Both the position numbers and the translations under genes were made by a program. The notes below the pieces were generated by a model. That model had not been told where the DNA came from. It saw only the letters and a program-made list of their open reading frames with translations, and did no database searches. 64,000 nucleotides of DNA from NCBI RefSeq assembly GCF_014641945.1, contig NZ_BMIJ01000003.1, positions 1 to 64,000 of the forward strand, written 5' to 3'. This DNA comes from Marinobacterium zhoushanense (lineage in GTDB: Bacteria > Pseudomonadota > Gammaproteobacteria > Pseudomonadales > Balneatricaceae). Shown in pieces: positions 38,692-46,909 of this stretch; the stretch's first letter is position 1; the number at the start of each line of letters is the position of its first letter.

Positions 38692-39365
38692 AGCTCGCCT
38701 CCCAGCTCCAGATAGCGCTCTTTGCTGATCGGTTCGAAGCCCACGCGGTCACCCACCTGTACCGGCATGCAGGGATCGCTATCCGGATCGAACATGCGGG
38801 TGGGACAGCGCCCGATCAGGTTCCAGCCGCCGGGCGAGGCGGAGGGGTAGATCGCGGTCTGGCGGTCGGCGATGGCGATCGAGCCGCGGGGCACTGTCTG
38901 GCGAGGGGTGGACAGGCGCGGTGCGGCGATGCGCTCGTCCACCTGGCCCAGGTAGGCAAAGCCGGGCGCAAAGCCGATGGCGTAGACGCGATATTCGGTG
39001 CTGGAGTGCAGTGCAATCACCTCATCTACGCTCAGGTCGGCCTTCTGTGCCAACGCTTCCAGGTCGGGCCCCGACTCGGTCGAGTACCAGACCGGCAGTT
39101 TAATCAGTGCGCCCTCTGTCACCTCTCCCGCAGTGGTGTAGTTGGTCAGGCTTTGCAGGCGTTTACGAACCTCCAGATGGTCGATCACGAACGGGTTATA
39201 GATCACCAGCAGTGATGCGTAGGAGGGCACGAGGTCGATCAGCGCATCACCCAGCAGTCGCTCGGTGTCGCTGACAGCCTGTTGAACTTGTGCCGAGATG
39301 CGCGGATCGGTGGTGTCGCCGAAATAGAGAATCAGTGAGTTTTCACCGGCTACGTCGACTCTCAT
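38688..39365 (-). CDS. pxpB: 5-Oxoprolinase subunit PxpB (KipI-type)
   Basis: 225 residues of the allophanate hydrolase subunit 1/KipI type: NSLILYFGDTTDPRISAQVQ, DLVPSYASLLVIYNP, GFAPGFAYLGQV and RTxVPxGSIAI-like TPRQTVPRGSIAIADRQTAI. PxpB and PxpC together are thought to activate or phosphorylate the substrate ring. The four-base ATGA-type overlap with pxpA and with pxpC shows strict translational coupling, giving one stoichiometric complex. Confidence 0.9.
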   Translation of the reverse strand: MRVDVAGENSLILYFGDTTDPRISAQVQQAVSDTERLLGDALIDLVPSYASLLVIYNPFVIDHLEVRKRLQSLTNYTTAGEVTEGALIKLPVWYSTESGPDLEALAQKADLSVDEVIALHSSTEYRVYAIGFAPGFAYLGQVDERIAAPRLSTPRQTVPRGSIAIADRQTAIYPSASPGGWNLIGRCPTRMFDPDSDPCMPVQVGDRVGFEPISKERYLELGGEL

Positions 39366-40096
39366 GACGCCAGCATCTCCCGGATCTCGCGAATCGCCTC
39401 TATCCCTTCGGCGTTGTCGCCGTGCACGCAGATGGTATCCACCTCCAGCTTGAGTATGTGGCCGTTGATGGTGGTCACGCTGCTCTCTTCGGACAGTTGG
39501 CGTACCTGATCGAGCATCTTCTCGCGGCTGTGCACGGCGCCGGGCTTGGTGCGTGACAGCAGCTTGCCATCGTCGTCATAGCAGCGGTCGGCAAAGGCTT
39601 CGAACAGCAGTTCGATGCCGTAGTGTTCAGCCTCAATACGGTGGCTCTCCGCCTCCGGGGTGGCTTGCAGCATCAGTTTGATCGGACGGTAGTAATCAGC
39701 CACCGATTTCATGATCGCCTGACGCACGGATGGCTTGGCCATCATGTCGTTGTACAGCGCACCGTGCGGCTTCACATAGGCGAGTTCGAGACCGGCACAT
39801 GCGGCCATGCCGTCGAGTGCGGAGACCTGGTAATGGATCAGCGCGTGGATCTCGTTGGCGCTGGCGTGGATGGAGCGTCTACCGAAGCCCATCAGGTCGG
39901 GGTAGGCAGGGTGCGCGCCGACAGAGACGCCGTTCTCGCGAGCCATGCGCAGGGTGTTTTGGATCACCAGCGGGTCGCCGGCATGAAAGCCGCAGGCGAC
40001 GTTGGCCTGGTCGATATGGGGCATGACCATCTCGTCCATGCCCATCGACCAGGCGCCGAAGCTCTCGCCGAGATCGCAATTGAGTAGTACGGACAT
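39362..40096 (-). CDS. pxpA: 5-Oxoprolinase subunit PxpA (LamB/YcsF)
   Basis: 244 residues from the ATG reading SVLLNCDLGESFGAW, preceded by AGGAGGAGAG. LamB/YcsF family marks: NCDLGESFGAW, HIDQANVACGFHAGDPLVIQ, SVGAHPAYPDLMGFGRR and the YVKPHGALYN strand. Together with PxpB/PxpC it hydrolyses 5-oxoproline at the cost of ATP. In other bacteria 5-oxo-L-proline is the known substrate; here the cyclase context points to a D-route. Confidence 0.92.
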   Translation of the reverse strand: MSVLLNCDLGESFGAWSMGMDEMVMPHIDQANVACGFHAGDPLVIQNTLRMARENGVSVGAHPAYPDLMGFGRRSIHASANEIHALIHYQVSALDGMAACAGLELAYVKPHGALYNDMMAKPSVRQAIMKSVADYYRPIKLMLQATPEAESHRIEAEHYGIELLFEAFADRCYDDDGKLLSRTKPGAVHSREKMLDQVRQLSEESSVTTINGHILKLEVDTICVHGDNAEGIEAIREIREMLAS

Positions 40097-40121
40097 CTCT
40101 CCTCCTGGCAAATTTCGGTGA

Positions 40122-40910
40122 TCAGATAATCGCGAGCCGGCTGTTGGGCAGGTCGGTCACCAGCATATGGCCCGGGCTGTGGGTGATGCAGATCGGCGGA
40201 CGCGCCGATTCGATCGCTACCTGGGGGGTCACGCCGCAGGCCCAGAACACGGGCACTTCACCCTCCCTGATGCTTACCGCATCGCCGAAGTCGGGTGTGC
40301 TGATGTCGCCTATACCGATTGCTGACGGGTCGCCAAAGTGCAGGGGCGCACCATGCACCGAGGGGAAGCGTGAGCAGATCTGGATGGCGCGAATGGCATC
40401 GGCGGGTTTCATCGGACGCATGCTGACCACCGTGGTACCACTGAACCGTCCCGCGCTCTTGCAGGGGATGTTGGTACGGTACATCGGTACGTTGACCTTC
40501 TCGGTGATGTTGCGGATCTCGAGCCCGTCGGCGATCAGCGCTTCCTCGAAGGAGAAGGAGCAGCCGAGTAAAAACGCGACCATGTCGTCCTGCCAATATT
40601 CGACGATATCGGTAACCTCGGACTTAAGTTCGCCATCTTGGTAAATGCGGTAGCGCGGGATATCGCGCCGGATATCGATATCTTTGCCCAGATCCGGCAG
40701 CATGAACTCCCCCGGATTAGCCGACATGCCGATGATCGGGCAGGGCTTGGGATTGAGCTGGCAGAACATCAGGAACTCATCGGCGTAGGCTTTGGGGAGA
40801 ATGGCCAGATTGCCCTGTACAAAGCCTGCGCAGTAACCGGAGGTGTTGCTGGCGAAGCTGCCGCTGCGTATCTGCTGGCGCAGCTCATAGGGTGAGAGTG
40901 TTGTTGCCAT
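40122..40910 (-). CDS. DUF1445 protein, D-glutamate cyclase N-terminal half or hydro-lyase-like
   Basis: 262 residues of the DUF1445 family (often labelled putative hydro-lyase). Marks: [67 protein letters not shown], and [28 protein letters not shown]. In DGLUCY this module precedes DUF4392. It is the first gene of the operon, followed 11 bp later by the pxpA ribosome-binding region. It is the strongest pointer that the whole set is a D-glutamate cyclase/oxoprolinase pathway. Confidence 0.87.
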   Translation of the reverse strand: MATTLSPYELRQQIRSGSFASNTSGYCAGFVQGNLAILPKAYADEFLMFCQLNPKPCPIIGMSANPGEFMLPDLGKDIDIRRDIPRYRIYQDGELKSEVTDIVEYWQDDMVAFLLGCSFSFEEALIADGLEIRNITEKVNVPMYRTNIPCKSAGRFSGTTVVSMRPMKPADAIRAIQICSRFPSVHGAPLHFGDPSAIGIGDISTPDFGDAVSIREGEVPVFWACGVTPQVAIESARPPICITHSPGHMLVTDLPNSRLAII

Positions 40911-40926
40911 CTATACAAAGCCCTCT

Positions 40927-41028
40927 TTATCAAGAACGTTGGATTTCAACTGATAAACAGAGTTTATAACGTGGAAATGCTTTGTCTAATCGATATTGGT
41001 TTGCGGTGTTGATAAAATAAAGTTATCA
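40927..41028 (-). promoter_or_regulatory. Four TGATAA/TTATCA half-sites before the D-glutamate operon
   Basis: TTATCA (40927-40932) and TGATAA (40951-40956) form an 18-base-spaced dyad just before the first ATG. TGATAA (41010-41015) and TTATCA (41023-41028) form a seven-base-spaced dyad behind it. Four exact copies of one hexamer in 102 bp is more than expected by chance even in AT-rich DNA, so it may be the operator of a local regulator. Confidence 0.45.
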
Positions 41029-41037
41029 GAAAGGGGC

Positions 41038-41068
41038 AAAAAAAGGCGACCGCTGAGTGCGATCGCCT
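41038..41068 (-). terminator. Terminator of tal (minus strand)
   Basis: AGGCGACCGC (41044-41053) and GCGATCGCCT (41059-41068) pair around TGAGT, with an A-run at 41039-41044 that becomes a U-run on the minus transcript. Confidence 0.85.
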
Positions 41069-41077
41069 GATTACGGT

Positions 41078-42025
41078 TCAGCCTGCGAGAAGCTGCTCCA
41101 GTGTTTCCTGATCCTTGGCGAAGTTACGGATCCCCTCCGCCAGCTTTTCGGTGGCCATGGCGTCGTCGTTGAGTGACCAGCGGAAGGAGGACTCGATCAG
41201 CGCCTCTTTGGTGTCGGCCGAATCGCCGTTTTCGGGGCTCAGTTTTCGTGCCAGCGGTTGTTCCAGGCTTGCCAGTTCCTGCAGCAGGGCCGGCGCAATG
41301 GTCAGGCGATCGCAGCCGGCCAGTGACTGGATCTCGCCAATATTGCGGAAGCTTGCACCCATGACGATGGTGTCGTAACCGTGCGTCTTGTAGTAGCGGT
41401 AGATACGGCTAACAGACTGTACGCCGGGGTCGTTGTCGCCATTGAAGTCGGCGTCGGGCTGGCGCGCCTTGTGCCAGTCCAGAATACGGCCGACAAAGGG
41501 GGAGATGAGGAACACGCCGGCGTCGGCGCAAGCCTGGGCCTGGCTGAAGCCGAACAGCAGGGTCAGGTTGCACTGTATGCCCGCCTTTTCCAGTTGGCGC
41601 GCCGCTTCAATCCCCTCCCAGGTGGAGGCGATCTTGATCAGGACGCGGGATGGGTCGACACCCTGTTGCTGATACAGTTCGATCAAGCGTTGGGCTTTGG
41701 CGATGGTGGCCTGAGTGTCGAACGAAAGGCGCGCGTCCACCTCGGTGGAGATGCGACCGGGGATGATCTCCAGTATCTCCCGCCCTATCAGCGTCGCCAG
41801 ATAGTCGCTCATGTTCGCCAGCTGCTCTCGATCGCTACCGCCCTGGGCTTTGGCATACTGCCGAGCCTTGTCAAGCAGCGGGGCGTACTTGGCATCCTGA
41901 CTCGCTTTCAACAGCAACGAGGGGTTGGTGGTGGCATCCACCGGCTGAAAGGCGCGGATCGCGTCGATATCGCCGGTATCTGCGACGACGGTGGTGATCT
42001 TTTTAAGCTGCTCAAGCTGGTCCAT
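41078..42025 (-). CDS. tal: Transaldolase
   Basis: 315 residues, cytosolic pentose-phosphate enzyme moving a three-carbon unit between sedoheptulose-7-phosphate and glyceraldehyde-3-phosphate. Marks: [13 protein letters not shown] near the start, EVDARLSFD, the Schiff-base lysine in [11 protein letters not shown], and [21 protein letters not shown]. Length is that of the TalB type. The ATG giving [18 protein letters not shown] was preferred over the longer frame. It is seven bases after dusA and probably co-transcribed. Confidence 0.95.
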   Translation of the reverse strand: MDQLEQLKKITTVVADTGDIDAIRAFQPVDATTNPSLLLKASQDAKYAPLLDKARQYAKAQGGSDREQLANMSDYLATLIGREILEIIPGRISTEVDARLSFDTQATIAKAQRLIELYQQQGVDPSRVLIKIASTWEGIEAARQLEKAGIQCNLTLLFGFSQAQACADAGVFLISPFVGRILDWHKARQPDADFNGDNDPGVQSVSRIYRYYKTHGYDTIVMGASFRNIGEIQSLAGCDRLTIAPALLQELASLEQPLARKLSPENGDSADTKEALIESSFRWSLNDDAMATEKLAEGIRNFAKDQETLEQLLAG

Positions 42026-42032
42026 CTGATCT

Positions 42033-43088
42033 TCAGTCCTCATCGGGCATTGAATTCGGTGTGACGAAGCGCAGTGCTTCGCGGAATGTGGCGACGCCGG
42101 CTTCACGTTGGTGTCCGTTTTCGCTCAGGTGGCGCCGGAACTGGCGTCCGCCACGCTGGCCATGAAACAGTCCCAGCAGATGCTTGACCACCGCGTACAG
42201 CGGGGCGCCCTCTGCAATGCGCCGTTCCAGATAGGGGATGAACTGTTCGGCGATCGCCAAACGGTCGGCGATGGCGTGGTTGTCGCCAAAGATGACGGCG
42301 TCGGCTTGGCTAAGGATCGGGTAGGGGTTCTGATAGGCTTCCCGGCCGATCATCACGCCATCGACATGTTTAAGGTGTGCTTGCGCCTCATCCAGCGTTT
42401 TAATGCCGCCGTTGATGATCACCTCCAGCTCCGGGAAAAGCGCTTTGATCCTGTAGACGCGCTCATAGATCAGCGGTGGGATCTCCCGGTTCTCCTTTGG
42501 ACTCAGGCCGTCGAGAATCGCCTTGCGGGCATGAATGGTAAAGCTGTGGCAGCCACTCTGTTTGACAGTTTCGACAAACCGGTGAAGGTGTTCAAAGCTG
42601 TCCAGATCGTCGATGCCCAAGCGATGTTTGATCGTCACCGGCAGTCGGGTTGCCGCTTGCATCTCGCTCAGGCATTCCGCCACCAGTTGGGGATGCGCCA
42701 TCAGGCAGGCGCCGATCATATTATTCTGAACCCGGTCCGAGGGGCAGCCGACATTGAGGTTGACCTCATCGTAGCCCCAGTCCTCCGCCATGCGGGCGCA
42801 CTCGGCCAGTTCCCTGGGATTGCTGCCGCCGAGCTGCAGTGCGATCGGATGCTCGCTGGTGTCGTAGCGCAAAAAACGCTCGCGGTCGCCGTGGATCAGT
42901 GCGCCGGTGGTGACCATCTCGGTATAGAGCAGCGTATGGCGCGACATCAGCCGGTGAAACACGCGGGCATCGGAGGTAGTCCAGTCCATCATCGGTGCGA
43001 CGGACAGTCTGCGATTGATGAGGTCCCGGGGACGCGCAGAGTTGGAAACGGTAGAAACAGAGTCGGGCAGGGGCGCGAGAATCGTCAT
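42033..43088 (-). CDS. dusA: tRNA-dihydrouridine synthase A
   Basis: FMN-dependent reduction of uridines 20/20a in the D-loop of tRNAs. 351 residues with [35 protein letters not shown], the catalytic cysteine in [24 protein letters not shown] and INGGIKT. The N-terminal 25 residues before the SVAPMMDWT core are longer than usual, so a downstream start is possible. It leads a two-gene unit with tal. Confidence 0.93.
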   Translation of the reverse strand: MTILAPLPDSVSTVSNSARPRDLINRRLSVAPMMDWTTSDARVFHRLMSRHTLLYTEMVTTGALIHGDRERFLRYDTSEHPIALQLGGSNPRELAECARMAEDWGYDEVNLNVGCPSDRVQNNMIGACLMAHPQLVAECLSEMQAATRLPVTIKHRLGIDDLDSFEHLHRFVETVKQSGCHSFTIHARKAILDGLSPKENREIPPLIYERVYRIKALFPELEVIINGGIKTLDEAQAHLKHVDGVMIGREAYQNPYPILSQADAVIFGDNHAIADRLAIAEQFIPYLERRIAEGAPLYAVVKHLLGLFHGQRGGRQFRRHLSENGHQREAGVATFREALRFVTPNSMPDED

Positions 43089-43186
43089 CGGTTACTTCAG
43101 CTGTCGAGCAGTTTTCGAGCCAGTTCAAGCTCTGAATGGGTTGGGTCCCGGAATTCTACCACACCGCCGTTGACAACCCTATGCCG

Positions 43187-43882
43187 TCAAGGGTTGCGTG
43201 CCGCTATCCGTGTCGCCCGTCCCTGGCGCAGCAACTGGAGTTCCAGTACCTCGAATCCGCACAGTGTCAGCAGATTGCTGATATCCTCTGCGCTGTAGCG
43301 ATTGTGTTCGAAGTAGTCACGAAAACAGTCGTTCATCTCCGGCGCATCCAGCTCGGCGTTGGCGAAGTCGGTGTCGGGGAATTTGTGCTGCAGGAAAGTG
43401 TCCAGTGGCTGACGGACCATATCGGTCAATATCAGCACGCCGCCCGGCCTGAGCCAGTGACGCAGTGCGCGGAACAGCATAACGGGCTGAAACAACTCGT
43501 GAATCAGCATGTTGGCCAGGCAAGCGTCCAATGAATGGTGAGGGAAGACCATATCGCCGGGCGCGTTGAGGTCGGAGACCCGAATCTCCAGGTTGTCAGG
43601 CTTTGCTTCAATGCTGGCCAGCATGTATGGCGCGATTTCGATGCCGGTGAGTCGATAGTCCGGGTGCTGGTCTGCCAGCTCCTTGAGGAAAAGTGCCGGT
43701 CCGCAGCCCAGGTCGGCAATGTTCAGGCTGTCGGCGGCCGGGACGTGAGTACGCCAAAATGCCCAGAAGTCCGTATCATGATTACGCTCGTGGGTGCTGA
43801 CCGTCTTTGCTGCTGCCTTGGCGCCATTGCCGCCATGATGCTGCGCCAGGAAGCGTCGCGTTTCATTCAGCTTGTCACTCAC
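43187..43882 (-). CDS. Class I SAM-dependent methyltransferase
   Basis: 231 residues from a GTG with AAGGAG seven bases upstream. SAM-binding motif I is IADLGCGPALFLKELAD (about 54-70), followed by LTGIEIAPYML and the PGGVLILTDMV post-motif. The substrate is unknown. It is transcribed away from dgkA; three tandem 14-bp repeats lie 60 bp before its start. Confidence 0.78.
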   Translation of the reverse strand: MSDKLNETRRFLAQHHGGNGAKAAAKTVSTHERNHDTDFWAFWRTHVPAADSLNIADLGCGPALFLKELADQHPDYRLTGIEIAPYMLASIEAKPDNLEIRVSDLNAPGDMVFPHHSLDACLANMLIHELFQPVMLFRALRHWLRPGGVLILTDMVRQPLDTFLQHKFPDTDFANAELDAPEMNDCFRDYFEHNRYSAEDISNLLTLCGFEVLELQLLRQGRATRIAARNP

Positions 43883-43941
43883 CGGGCATCTCCTTGATCC
43901 AGCCTTGGCTCCACGCCAGGCGTTACGGCACGTCGGCTCAG

Positions 43942-43983
43942 GTTGCATCTGCGTAGTTGCATCTGCTTAGTTGCGTGTGCTTA
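43942..43983. repeat. Three tandem 14-bp repeats
   Basis: GTTGCATCTGCGTA, GTTGCATCTGCTTA and GTTGCGTGTGCTTA are directly adjacent. They lie between the methyltransferase and dgkA starts, close to a TATAAT (43988-43993), and may bind a regulator or be slippage product. Confidence 0.8.
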
Positions 43984-44105
43984 AGAGTATAATGCGATAA
44001 AAGGCAGGAGCGAGAATGGCGTGACTGTTTTAGAAAGCGAAGGGGTATTCGGACAATAGGGCGCCGCAGTTTAGTTGGTCGCCGCTAGATTAAAGAGGTG
44101 AAAGA

Positions 44106-44480
44106 GTGATCGTAACCAAATCCAAGGGATTGGCGCGGTTTTACCACGCTACTCGTTATTCCATTAAGGGTATCCGGGCCGCCTATGCCAGTGAGCCGGC
44201 GTTCCGCTACGAGGTTTGGATCGCGACGCCGATGATACCGCTTGCCTTTTTGGTGGCTGAAACCGGACTGCAGCTGGGGGTGTTGATTTCGGCGCTGCTC
44301 ATGGTGCTGATGATGGAGCTGCTGAATACCGCTATAGAGGCGATAGTGGATCGTGCGGGTACCGAGTTCCACCAGTTGGCAGGCTTGGCCAAGGATCTCG
44401 GGTCAGCCACCGTATTCCTCTCGCTGCTGATAACGGCTGCGGTATGGGGTGGTGTGATCTGGGATAATTTTTTCCGCTAA
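44106..44480 (+). CDS. dgkA: Diacylglycerol kinase
   Basis: 124-residue trimeric inner-membrane kinase that phosphorylates diacylglycerol from membrane-derived oligosaccharide synthesis to phosphatidic acid. Marks: GIRAAYASEPAFRYEVW near the N-terminus and the catalytic helix MMELLNTAIEAIVDR (about 67-82), with ELL and NTAIE residues intact. GTG start at 44106 with GAGGTGAAAGA before it. No plus-strand terminator of its own is seen; the hairpin at 44516-44540 has its U-run on the minus strand. Confidence 0.93.
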   Translation: MIVTKSKGLARFYHATRYSIKGIRAAYASEPAFRYEVWIATPMIPLAFLVAETGLQLGVLISALLMVLMMELLNTAIEAIVDRAGTEFHQLAGLAKDLGSATVFLSLLITAAVWGGVIWDNFFR

Positions 44481-44505
44481 TCCAGCAGGAGCGTCTGTTC
44501 CCGGC

Positions 44506-44540
44506 AAAAAAAAAACGCCGCTATCCTTACGGATGCGGCG
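44506..44540 (-). terminator. Strong intrinsic terminator of the sRNA
   Basis: A ten-pair stem with one bulge (44516-44526 with 44531-44540), TTAC/GTAA tetraloop, then ten Us on the minus strand. It has no protein-coding gene on that strand to serve, so an RNA gene is the natural explanation. Confidence 0.88.
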
Positions 44541-44612
44541 GGTTCGCAGTGCCCCTCGTGTGCGAAAAAGTTGGTTCGGCGGCCGTTGCTTAGCGTCTGG
44601 CTCACCAACCTG
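44506..44612 (-). ncRNA. Predicted sigma-54-dependent small RNA, about 107 nt
   Basis: Predicted start is near 44612, 12 bases after the -12 GC. Three hairpins follow on the minus strand: GTTGGT/ACCAAC (44604-44609 with 44570-44575), TTCGCA/TGCGAA (44561-44566 with 44543-44548) exposing the loop CACGAGGGGCAC, and a terminator with CGCCG/CGGCG plus ATCC/GGAT arms (44516-44540). Ten U residues (44506-44515) end the RNA. No open frame with a ribosome-binding site fits in it. The shape is that of a trans-acting base-pairing RNA, with the G-rich loop or 5' end as possible seed. I recall no described RNA at this locus. Confidence 0.7.
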
Positions 44613-44623
44613 ATCTGTATAAA

Positions 44624-44638
44624 GCATTCTCCGTGCCA
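44624..44638 (-). promoter_or_regulatory. Sigma-54 (-24/-12) promoter
   Basis: On the minus strand this reads TGGCACGGAGAATGC. It matches TGGCACG-N4-TTGC except one T to A change, with the exact GG-N10-GC spacing needed for RpoN. It points into the sRNA. Confidence 0.82.
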
Positions 44639-44668
44639 ACTAAGTAGAAACACTGGTTTTCGGCAGAT

Positions 44669-44685
44669 AGCAGGGAATTCCTGCT
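44669..44685. promoter_or_regulatory. Perfect 6-5-6 dyad upstream of the sRNA promoter
   Basis: AGCAGG-GAATT-CCTGCT, centred about 65 bp upstream of the predicted sRNA start. It may be a second activator site or an IHF-independent bending element; no binder assigned. Confidence 0.4.
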
Positions 44686-44713
44686 GCAAAGAGGGTGAAA
44701 ATGAGTGTATTGA

Positions 44714-44730
44714 TGCACCATCTCGGTGCT
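44714..44730. promoter_or_regulatory. NtrC-type enhancer site
   Basis: TGCACC-ATCTC-GGTGCT fits the NtrC palindrome TGCACC-N5-GGTGCA with one mismatch and resembles the glnA enhancer. It is centred about 110 bp upstream of the predicted sRNA start, the usual distance for RpoN activators. Confidence 0.72.
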
Positions 44731-44862
44731 GGCGTGCTCTCATCGAGTGCTTTTTGCCAAATTCGGTTATGGCGGGCTACCGTTCCCTCACTCTAATGGC
44801 GAAGGGGCGCCCGCAAGGGCTATAATCGCCTTTTTTTCACGATTGGATCAAAACAGGACATC

Positions 44863-46350
44863 ATGACTGTTCGTACTCGTATTGCACCTTCTCCAACCGG
44901 TGATCCTCACGTAGGGACCGCTTATATTGCGCTGTTTAACCTCGCTTTTGCCCGTCAGCACGGCGGACAATTCATTTTGCGCATTGAAGATACCGATCAG
45001 ACCCGCAGTACACCCGAGTCGGAGCAGGCGATTCTCGATTCCCTGCGTTGGTTGGGGCTCGAGTGGGATGAAGGACCTGACGTCGGGGGTGAACACGGTC
45101 CCTATCGCCAGAGTGAGCGCAAGGCGATGTACAAGGACTTCGCCATGCGTCTGGTCGAGGAAGATAAAGCCTTCCTCTGCTTCCGCACCGCGGATGAACT
45201 GAATGATCTGCGTGAGCAGTTAAAAGCCTCGGGTGCGCAGCGTGCACTCAAGCAGCAGGACCTGGAGCTGCCGGCCGATGAGGTTGAACGTCGCATGGCG
45301 GCTGGAGAACCCTACGTGGTTCGGATGAAGGTGCCGACCGAGGGTGTTTGCGAAATCGATGACATGTTGCGTGGCACCATGGAGCTGGACTGGGCTCAGG
45401 TCGATGCGCAGATTCTGCTCAAGTCCGATGGCATGCCGACCTATCACCTGGCCAATATCGTTGACGACCATTTGATGAAGATCACCCATGTCATTCGCGG
45501 CGAGGAGTGGATCAACTCGGCACCCAAACACAAACTGTTGTACGAGTATTTCGGTTGGGACATGCCGAAGCTGTGTCACATGCCGTTGTTGCGCAACCCG
45601 GATAAATCCAAGCTGTCCAAGCGTAAGAATCCGACCAGCATCCTGTATTACCAGCGCATGGGCTATATGCCTGAGGCGCTGCTGAACTATCTGGGTCGCA
45701 TGGGTTGGTCGATGCCGGATGAGCGGGAGAAGTTCAGCCGGGAGGAGATGTTCGCTGCGTTCGATATCCAGCGCGTTTCCCTGGGTGGCCCCGTGTTCGA
45801 CCAGGAAAAGCTGAGCTGGCTCAACGGCCTGTGGATTCGCGAAAACCTGTCGCCGGAGCAGTTTGCGGCCCGTGTCCAGGAGTGGGCGCTCAATTCTGCC
45901 TACCTGTCGCAGATCATTCCGCTGATTCAGCCCCGGGTGGAGAAGTTTTCCGACGTTGCGCCGCTGGCCGGCTTCTTCCTGTCCGGCATGATGCCGGTGA
46001 GTGAGGCGAGCTTCGAGCACAAGAAGTTGAGCATCGATGATGTGCGCCGCATCCTTCAGTTCGCCTCCTGGTATCTGGACGAGCTGCGCCACTGGGATCG
46101 TGATCAGCTGTTTGAGGGATTGAAGGCGGTCGGCGAGGCGATCGACTTCAAGATACGAGACTTCCTGTTCCCGCTGTTTGTTGCGATCTCCGGTACTTCG
46201 CAGAGCGTATCGGTTGTCGATGCGATGGCTATCCTGGGCCCGGATATCAGCCGCGCTCGTGTGCGTCATGCGCTTGAGGTTATTGGCGGACCGTCCAAGA
46301 AACAGGCGAAGAGCTGGGAAAAAGAGTATAGGGCGCTGAATCCCGGTTGA
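44863..46350 (+). CDS. gltX: Glutamate-tRNA ligase
   Basis: 495 residues. Class I synthetase motifs: [14 protein letters not shown] (the HIGH-type site, about 7-20) and SKLSKRK (KMSKS-type, about 250). [16 protein letters not shown] [12 protein letters not shown] completes the glutamate-specific block. The C-terminal anticodon-binding helical bundle is present. A terminator follows and three tRNA genes lie 165 bp downstream, including tRNA-Glu, its substrate. Confidence 0.97.
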   Translation: MTVRTRIAPSPTGDPHVGTAYIALFNLAFARQHGGQFILRIEDTDQTRSTPESEQAILDSLRWLGLEWDEGPDVGGEHGPYRQSERKAMYKDFAMRLVEEDKAFLCFRTADELNDLREQLKASGAQRALKQQDLELPADEVERRMAAGEPYVVRMKVPTEGVCEIDDMLRGTMELDWAQVDAQILLKSDGMPTYHLANIVDDHLMKITHVIRGEEWINSAPKHKLLYEYFGWDMPKLCHMPLLRNPDKSKLSKRKNPTSILYYQRMGYMPEALLNYLGRMGWSMPDEREKFSREEMFAAFDIQRVSLGGPVFDQEKLSWLNGLWIRENLSPEQFAARVQEWALNSAYLSQIIPLIQPRVEKFSDVAPLAGFFLSGMMPVSEASFEHKKLSIDDVRRILQFASWYLDELRHWDRDQLFEGLKAVGEAIDFKIRDFLFPLFVAISGTSQSVSVVDAMAILGPDISRARVRHALEVIGGPSKKQAKSWEKEYRALNPG

Positions 46351-46368
46351 TCCGACTCTGATTCACTG

Positions 46369-46408
46369 CGGCCGTCACGCCGGTCACCGGTGTTGACGGC
46401 CGTTTTTG
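46369..46408 (+). terminator. Rho-independent terminator of gltX
   Basis: CGGCCGTCA (46369-46377) pairs with TGACGGCCG (46394-46402), with an inner CCGGT/ACCGG hairpin, followed by TTTTTG. Confidence 0.9.
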
Positions 46409-46468
46409 TATAAAAACTAACCTGTTGATCGTAAAAGAAAAAATCATTCAGTCTGTTGGGAAAAACGC

Positions 46469-46497
46469 TTGACACTTAAATGGGCTATAAGTAGTAT
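46469..46497 (+). promoter_or_regulatory. Sigma-70 promoter of the tRNA operon
   Basis: TTGACA (46469-46474), 17 bases, TAGTAT (46492-46497). A GC-rich CGCCCGG discriminator follows, as in stable-RNA promoters under stringent control. The first tRNA begins about 18 bases later. Confidence 0.8.
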
Positions 46498-46515
46498 ACG
46501 CCCGGTCTTTACGGA

Positions 46516-46591
46516 GGGGCCTTAGCTCAGCTGGGAGAGCGCAACACTGGCAGTGTTGAGGTCAGCGGTTCGATCCCGCTAGGCTCCACCA
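46516..46591 (+). tRNA. tRNA-Ala (anticodon GGC), copy 1
   Basis: 76 nt with the full cloverleaf: acceptor GGGGCCT/AGGCTCC, anticodon loop around GGC, T-arm GGTTCGATCCC, and encoded CCA. Identical to copy 2. Confidence 0.97.
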
Positions 46592-46610
46592 AATCCGTAA
46601 ACGTCACTGC

Positions 46611-46686
46611 GTCCCATTCGTCTAGTGGCCTAGGACACCGCCCTTTCACGGCGGTAACAGGGGTTCGAACCCCCTATGGGACGCCA
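46611..46686 (+). tRNA. tRNA-Glu (anticodon TTC)
   Basis: 76 nt: acceptor GTCCCAT/ATGGGAC, anticodon loop CTTTCAC with TTC, T-arm GGTTCGAACCC, discriminator G and encoded CCA. Substrate of the GltX encoded upstream; 19 bp after tRNA-Ala, so one transcript is expected. Confidence 0.97.
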
Positions 46687-46713
46687 TCTAAAGCAGGTAT
46701 TATACCTGTGTGT

Positions 46714-46789
46714 GGGGCCTTAGCTCAGCTGGGAGAGCGCAACACTGGCAGTGTTGAGGTCAGCGGTTCGATCCCGCTAGGCTCCACCA
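46714..46789 (+). tRNA. tRNA-Ala (anticodon GGC), copy 2
   Basis: Sequence identical to 46516-46591 over all 76 nt, so a recent duplication or gene conversion across tRNA-Glu is likely. Confidence 0.97.
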
Positions 46790-46909
46790 ATCTCAAAGTT
46801 CAAACAGCATCCTCTTGAACGTGTATTCGCTAGCTCTGTGGCAGTTCGCTGCTCATCGCGTGAGAAACGGCTCGCTTTTGTGTGCTCGTATGGTGCTGTA
46901 CTGGGCTAA

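Larger units (their letters stand above)
44481..44862. other. Intergenic region carrying a predicted small RNA and its promoter
   Basis: No protein gene is supported here. The minus strand carries the sRNA unit described in the next entries; the last 60 bp contain the gltX promoter region with a TATAAT near 44821. Confidence 0.7.

Noticed and set aside
44403..44639. Minus-strand open frame of 78 codons across the dgkA-gltX gap
   Set aside because: It has no ribosome-binding site, starts at the predicted sigma-54 promoter before any transcript could include its start codon, and is crossed by a strong terminator. An RNA gene explains the region better.
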